Shown: one piece after another, positions 33,376-36,570 of the stretch
How positions within the stretch are numbered: position 1 is the first letter of the stretch
How the letters are laid out: every line of letters begins with the position of its first letter
Translations under genes and position numbers: made by a program
From: Bacteroidota bacterium
GTDB taxonomy: Bacteria; Bacteroidota; Bacteroidia; B-17B0; Aurantibacillaceae
Direction: 5' to 3'
Assembly: GCA_025363015.1 (NCBI GenBank)
Contig: JANYEQ010000064.1
Location: 1 to 36,570 of the forward strand
DNA: 36,570 nt
Notes under the pieces: generated by a model
Told to the model about the DNA's origin: nothing
Databases searched by the model: none
Seen by the model: the letters and a program-made list of their open reading frames with translations, nothing else

Positions 33376-33415
33376 CTAATTGTCAAATAGTCTAATCGTC
33401 AAATTGACTAATTAG
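33376..33415. repeat. 16-bp tandem repeat, about 2.5 copies
   Basis: CTAATTGTCAAATAGT (33376-33391), CTAATCGTCAAATTGA (33392-33407) and a half copy CTAATTAG (33408-33415) overlapping the fabG stop codon. Copy 2 also contains the dyad GTCAAATTGAC. It fills most of the gap between fabG and the VWA gene start. Confidence 0.6.
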
Positions 33416-34158
33416 GTTAGCATACCACCACACACATTAATGCATTGCCCTGTAATATATGTGCTTAAATCACTTGCTAAGAATAAGGTTAAGTTAGCCA
33501 CATCATCGCTTGTGCCCCCACGTTTTAGAGGGATAGTATCGCGCCATTGTTGTACCACTTTTTCATCTAAAGCAGCTGTCATCTCGGTTTCAATAAAGCC
33601 TGGGGCAATGGCGTTGCAGCGAATGTTACGAGAACCTAACTCAATAGCAATAGATTTTGTAAAACCAATAATACCTGCTTTACTCGCCGCATAATTGCTT
33701 TGGCCAGCATTGCCTTTTACACCCACCACCGAACTCATATTAATAATAGAACCTTTTTTGGCCTTTAACATGGGGCGTTGTACGGCTTTAGTGAGGTTAA
33801 ATACCGATTTTAAGTTGGCATTTATTACCTCATCCCACTGTTGTTCGCTCATGCGCATTAACAAAGTATCGCGGGTAATGCCAGCATTATTTACTAAAAC
33901 ATCTATGGTTCCAAATTCTGTTACAACGGCACTTATTAAATCATCAGCCGCCTTAAAATCACCAGCATCGCTTTTATAAGCTTTGGCTTTTATGCCATAG
34001 GCTTGTAATTCAAGCTCTAGGGCTTTGGCTTTTTCGTCGCTACTAACATAAGTAAATGCTACGTTTGCACCATTTTTAGCAAATTGTACGGCAATACCTT
34101 TACCTATACCTCGTGTTGCACCTGTAATTAAGGCTACTTTATTTTGTAATAATTGCAT
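33412..34158 (-). CDS. fabG: 3-oxoacyl-[acyl-carrier-protein] reductase
   Basis: NADPH-dependent short-chain dehydrogenase of 248 residues that reduces 3-oxoacyl-ACP in fatty acid elongation. Rossmann motif TGATRGIG (12-19), NNAG (90-93), Ser142/Ser143, and the catalytic Tyr156 and Lys160 in YAASKAG are all present. C-terminal AIAPGFIETEMTAAL and GQCINVCGGML fit FabG best among the very broad SDR family; a specialised relative is possible. It is separated from the VWA gene by 52 bp of tandem repeats and is divergent from the large secreted protein. Confidence 0.9.
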   Translation of the reverse strand: MQLLQNKVALITGATRGIGKGIAVQFAKNGANVAFTYVSSDEKAKALELELQAYGIKAKAYKSDAGDFKAADDLISAVVTEFGTIDVLVNNAGITRDTLLMRMSEQQWDEVINANLKSVFNLTKAVQRPMLKAKKGSIINMSSVVGVKGNAGQSNYAASKAGIIGFTKSIAIELGSRNIRCNAIAPGFIETEMTAALDEKVVQQWRDTIPLKRGGTSDDVANLTLFLASDLSTYITGQCINVCGGMLT

Positions 34159-34183
34159 AATTGCTTACTATTTTGAAGAATAT

Positions 34184-34191
34184 CAAAAGTA
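34184..34191 (-). promoter_or_regulatory. -7 promoter element of fabG
   Basis: TACTTTTG on the minus strand, an exact TAnnTTTG, 25 bases before the ATG at 34158. No -33 TTG is visible. Confidence 0.4.
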
Positions 34192-34262
34192 ATATAAAAA
34201 TAACACCTAAAAAAGGTTGCTTTTTTAACAAATTTTAATTTGTGGCACAATATTTGTAAAAG

Positions 34263-34293
34263 TTTGTTAAATAAAAAGTTTAGTATATATTTA
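34263..34293 (+). promoter_or_regulatory. Promoter of the large secreted protein at the right edge
   Basis: TTTG (34263-34266), 19 bases, then TATATTTA (34286-34293), one base from consensus. It ends 21 bases before ATG 34315. Confidence 0.55.
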
Positions 34294-34314
34294 CACACCA
34301 AAACAAAAAATAAC

Positions 34315-36570
34315 ATGAAACAAACAAAAAAACTATTCACATTAATGCTATTTATTGCATTACTTGCTTTTAATACAGGCAAGGCACAAAACTCCTTAAC
34401 TCGGTCTTTTGTAAATTATTCCTTTAATGCCGATTCTTTAAGCGGTTTTGAAGAAGAAGCTGCAAAAGCATCTGCTATATCTGAAGGTTTTTTAGGAGTA
34501 GAATTTCCGGTAAGGATGTTTCAATTAAAAAGATCATATATTAATGCTAAATATCATATTAAACCATCATATACTCACAACTTCAGCGCTGTTCAAAGAG
34601 TAACTAACGTTGTGCCTGCTTGTGTAAACGAAGATTTTGAAGCTTCAGCAGCTGGCCCTATTACAACTTCGGGGCAAGTTAGTGGCTGGACGGTAACTGG
34701 TGGTAGTAATAGTGGTATTACAGGTTCTAACTGTACTTTATTGGGTTGTTGCCCAAGCCCTCCTGCTCAATCAGCTATTCAACAATGTAATACCGCAACT
34801 GGTTTTGTTGACCCTGTAATTGGTGCTACATATCCAATTTATTCAGTTTTTGGAACGGCAACGGGTACAAACAATGGCACTTCGGTAAATCCATCTATAC
34901 CAACTATGTATGGTACAAACGTTATTAGAATAAATAACGAAACACCTGATTATAGTATTGAAAAATTATCAAAAACATTTGCTGTTACAGCAAGCAACGC
35001 TTTATTTCAATTTGCATTTATGTCGGTATTTTACACAGGTCACCCATGTTGTGATGCTGGTTCGTTTCAAATTAAATTAACCAATGCTACTGCAGGTACT
35101 GTAATTACTTGCCCAAGTTACTCAATAGCTGCACCAAGTAGCCAATGTACTGGTACAACAGGTGTGCCTTATTTTAATACAGGTACTGGTACTCCAGCAT
35201 CACCTTCATCTACTTTTATTTTTAGTAAATGGAATGTTAACTCTTTAGATTTAACAGCTTATATTGGTCAAAATATTACCATTGATATTATTGTAACGGA
35301 TTGTACAGGTGGCGCACACTATGGTTGTGTTTATTTTGATGCACAATGTTCGCCAATGAGTATAATTGGTAATGGTACAAGTTTCCCTGCAGGTACTAGT
35401 AGTATTACATTGCCTACTTGTGGTGCAACAGGTGCAACTATTACTTTACCAAGCGGTTTAGGGCCCTATACATGGAGTAGCCCAGCGCCAGGCTCTTACC
35501 AAACGCCAAGTTATGCTAACCAAACATTGGTTACAAACTTATCGGCTGTGTTTACTGTTACCATGAATCCTCCTGGATCTTGTCAACCAATTATTCGTAA
35601 CATTACAACTACAATTACTACCGCGCCAAGTATATTGGCCAATGTAGTGCAACCTACCTGTTCATCTACGGTTACAGCTATAAATATTTCGGCAAGTAGC
35701 GGGGTCAGTCCGTACACGTTTAGTTGTACCTCAGGTGTAACAAGTGCTACATCACCAACAGCCAACGTTACTACGCCAGCTGTGGGTGTAAATACGGTAT
35801 CGTTAGTTGATGCGGTAGGTTGCGTAGCCTCTACAACAGTAAATGTACAAGCTACCCCAGTAGCACCCACCTTTACACTTAACCCAGCTCCACTTTATAT
35901 TTTAGATTGTACTACTCCTAATATAGCTATGCAGGTTAACGTTACCGCTGCTAATACTTACTCTGTATTATGGAGTAGCATTTGCCAGCCAACAGCTACA
36001 GGTAATAATTATAACGTTACGCAGCCATGTACTTACTCGGTTACAGTAACTGATGTTGTAAGTAATTGTGTGGCAGGTTCGGCATTTACGGTTACACAAA
36101 ATGCTTCGGTACCAACTGTAAGTACTAGTGTAAATAGCTTAAACTTAACGTGTGCTGCAAACACAGCAACCATGTCTGGTTCATCTAACACTAATACAAA
36201 CGTACTTTTTGAATGGATTGACCCTTCAGGAACTGCAACAACTGGTAGTTTAGTTTCAGTAGGTGCAGGCGGTGTGTATTGCTTTAAGGTTACTAATTTA
36301 TTAAACGGTTGTAACGCCACTAAGTGTGTTACGGTAACGGTTGGTGTTGGTTTCCCTACATTTACAACCAGTAGCCCAACAAGCTATAGCTTAAGCTGTA
36401 CCACTTTAACTACACAAATTTGTGTACCAATTGTAGTAACAAGCCCAACACTAGGCTCAACTATTAATTATTCAATAGTGCCTGCAGTGGTAAGTGGTAC
36501 TCCTACAGCATTTAATGCTATTAGTTGTTCAACAATTATTAACACACCTGGTGCGTATGTAGTATATGTA
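34315..36570 (+). CDS. Very large secreted surface protein, N-terminal part
   Basis: Open for 752 codons to the window edge with no stop. A signal peptide (1-24, ending NTGKAQ) leads a Cys-poor pro-region (about 25-98), then a Cys-rich jelly-roll-like domain (about 100-345) resembling lectin/MAM-like modules of Bacteroidota surface proteins (CVNEDFEASA ... LDLTAYIGQNITIDIIVTDC ... YGCVYFDAQC). Beyond it are Ser/Thr/Cys-rich beta-sandwich repeats (PTCG, QPTCSS, LNLTCAAN, YSLSCTTL). The missing C-terminus most likely carries a T9SS signal. The role is probably adhesion; composition (Thr, Ser, Gly, few charged residues) is unlike the cytosolic genes beside it. Confidence 0.85.
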   Translation, partial: MKQTKKLFTLMLFIALLAFNTGKAQNSLTRSFVNYSFNADSLSGFEEEAAKASAISEGFLGVEFPVRMFQLKRSYINAKYHIKPSYTHNFSAVQRVTNVVPACVNEDFEASAAGPITTSGQVSGWTVTGGSNSGITGSNCTLLGCCPSPPAQSAIQQCNTATGFVDPVIGATYPIYSVFGTATGTNNGTSVNPSIPTMYGTNVIRINNETPDYSIEKLSKTFAVTASNALFQFAFMSVFYTGHPCCDAGSFQIKLTNATAGTVITCPSYSIAAPSSQCTGTTGVPYFNTGTGTPASPSSTFIFSKWNVNSLDLTAYIGQNITIDIIVTDCTGGAHYGCVYFDAQCSPMSIIGNGTSFPAGTSSITLPTCGATGATITLPSGLGPYTWSSPAPGSYQTPSYANQTLVTNLSAVFTVTMNPPGSCQPIIRNITTTITTAPSILANVVQPTCSSTVTAINISASSGVSPYTFSCTSGVTSATSPTANVTTPAVGVNTVSLVDAVGCVASTTVNVQATPVAPTFTLNPAPLYILDCTTPNIAMQVNVTAANTYSVLWSSICQPTATGNNYNVTQPCTYSVTVTDVVSNCVAGSAFTVTQNASVPTVSTSVNSLNLTCAANTATMSGSSNTNTNVLFEWIDPSGTATTGSLVSVGAGGVYCFKVTNLLNGCNATKCVTVTVGVGFPTFTTSSPTSYSLSCTTLTTQICVPIVVTSPTLGSTINYSIVPAVVSGTPTAFNAISCSTIINTPGAYVVYV

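Noticed and set aside
34134-34382. Open frame of 82 codons on the minus strand across the fabG start and the promoter region
   Set aside because: It overlaps the fabG start and the signal peptide of the secreted protein, and its Cys/Phe/Lys-rich translation matches no family.
35583-36320. Two minus-strand open frames of about 95 codons
   Set aside because: They are antisense to the Thr/Val-rich repeats of the long secreted protein, which has its own signal peptide and promoter.
1-36570. CRISPR arrays, tRNA or rRNA genes
   Set aside because: No regularly spaced identical repeats and no tRNA T-loop or rRNA-like stretches were seen on either strand.

Overview
The window comes from a low-GC member of the Bacteroidota. 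Three kinds of evidence support this. The secreted proteins include one with a type A and one with a type B type IX secretion (T9SS) C-terminal signal. Several genes are preceded by TAnnTTTG-type -7 elements, some with a TTG/TTTG -33 element. The gene families are also typical of the phylum: Reg_prop/Y_Y_Y sensors, outer-membrane barrels without POTRA domains, DM13/DoxX proteins and a long-form IspH. I could not assign genus or family. I found no tRNA, rRNA, CRISPR array, insertion sequence or phage gene.

Region 1 (1-11503, almost all + strand) is a run of envelope, redox and accessory genes. It opens with the C-terminal part of peptidase T. A LysE-type exporter follows, overlapping a Crp-family regulator by 4 bp. 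Next come a DM13 protein and a DoxX membrane protein, then a nitroreductase-fold protein with the Glu/Tyr/Lys substrate-binding set of iodotyrosine deiodinase. A T9SS-secreted Omp28-like protein lies on the other strand. After it come a secreted peroxiredoxin-like protein, a barrel-only Omp85 protein, an overlapping HExxH metalloprotease-like protein and a small barrel. A tight set of YceI, DinB, NRDE/TANGO2 and membrane-anchored ATP-grasp genes follows, and then a lone SET-domain methyltransferase.

Region 2 (11597-19365) is mainly housekeeping: ilvE and an inositol-monophosphatase-family gene on +, then on - an RRM RNA-binding protein, RidA, a DnaQ-type exonuclease, IspH, XerD and a META-domain protein. 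aroQ is divergent from the META gene and a tandem universal stress protein is convergent with aroQ. The 13612-13952 gap holds three hairpins, two of which look like rho-independent terminators.

Region 3 (19509-34158, all - strand) carries a 910-residue T9SS type B surface protein with repeated Ig-like units, an AlkA-like glycosylase, a 1067-residue periplasmic-sensor/SpoIIE phosphatase fusion, kynureninase, a 1170-residue outer-membrane protein, a membrane-anchored VWA protein and FabG. On + at the right edge, a very large secreted protein starts at 34315 and stays open for 752 codons to the end of the window.

The parts most worth a second look are the YceI-DinB-NRDE-ATP-grasp operon, the deiodinase-like flavoprotein, the sensor-phosphatase fusion, and the very short predicted mRNA leaders, one of which (at 22241) looks leaderless.
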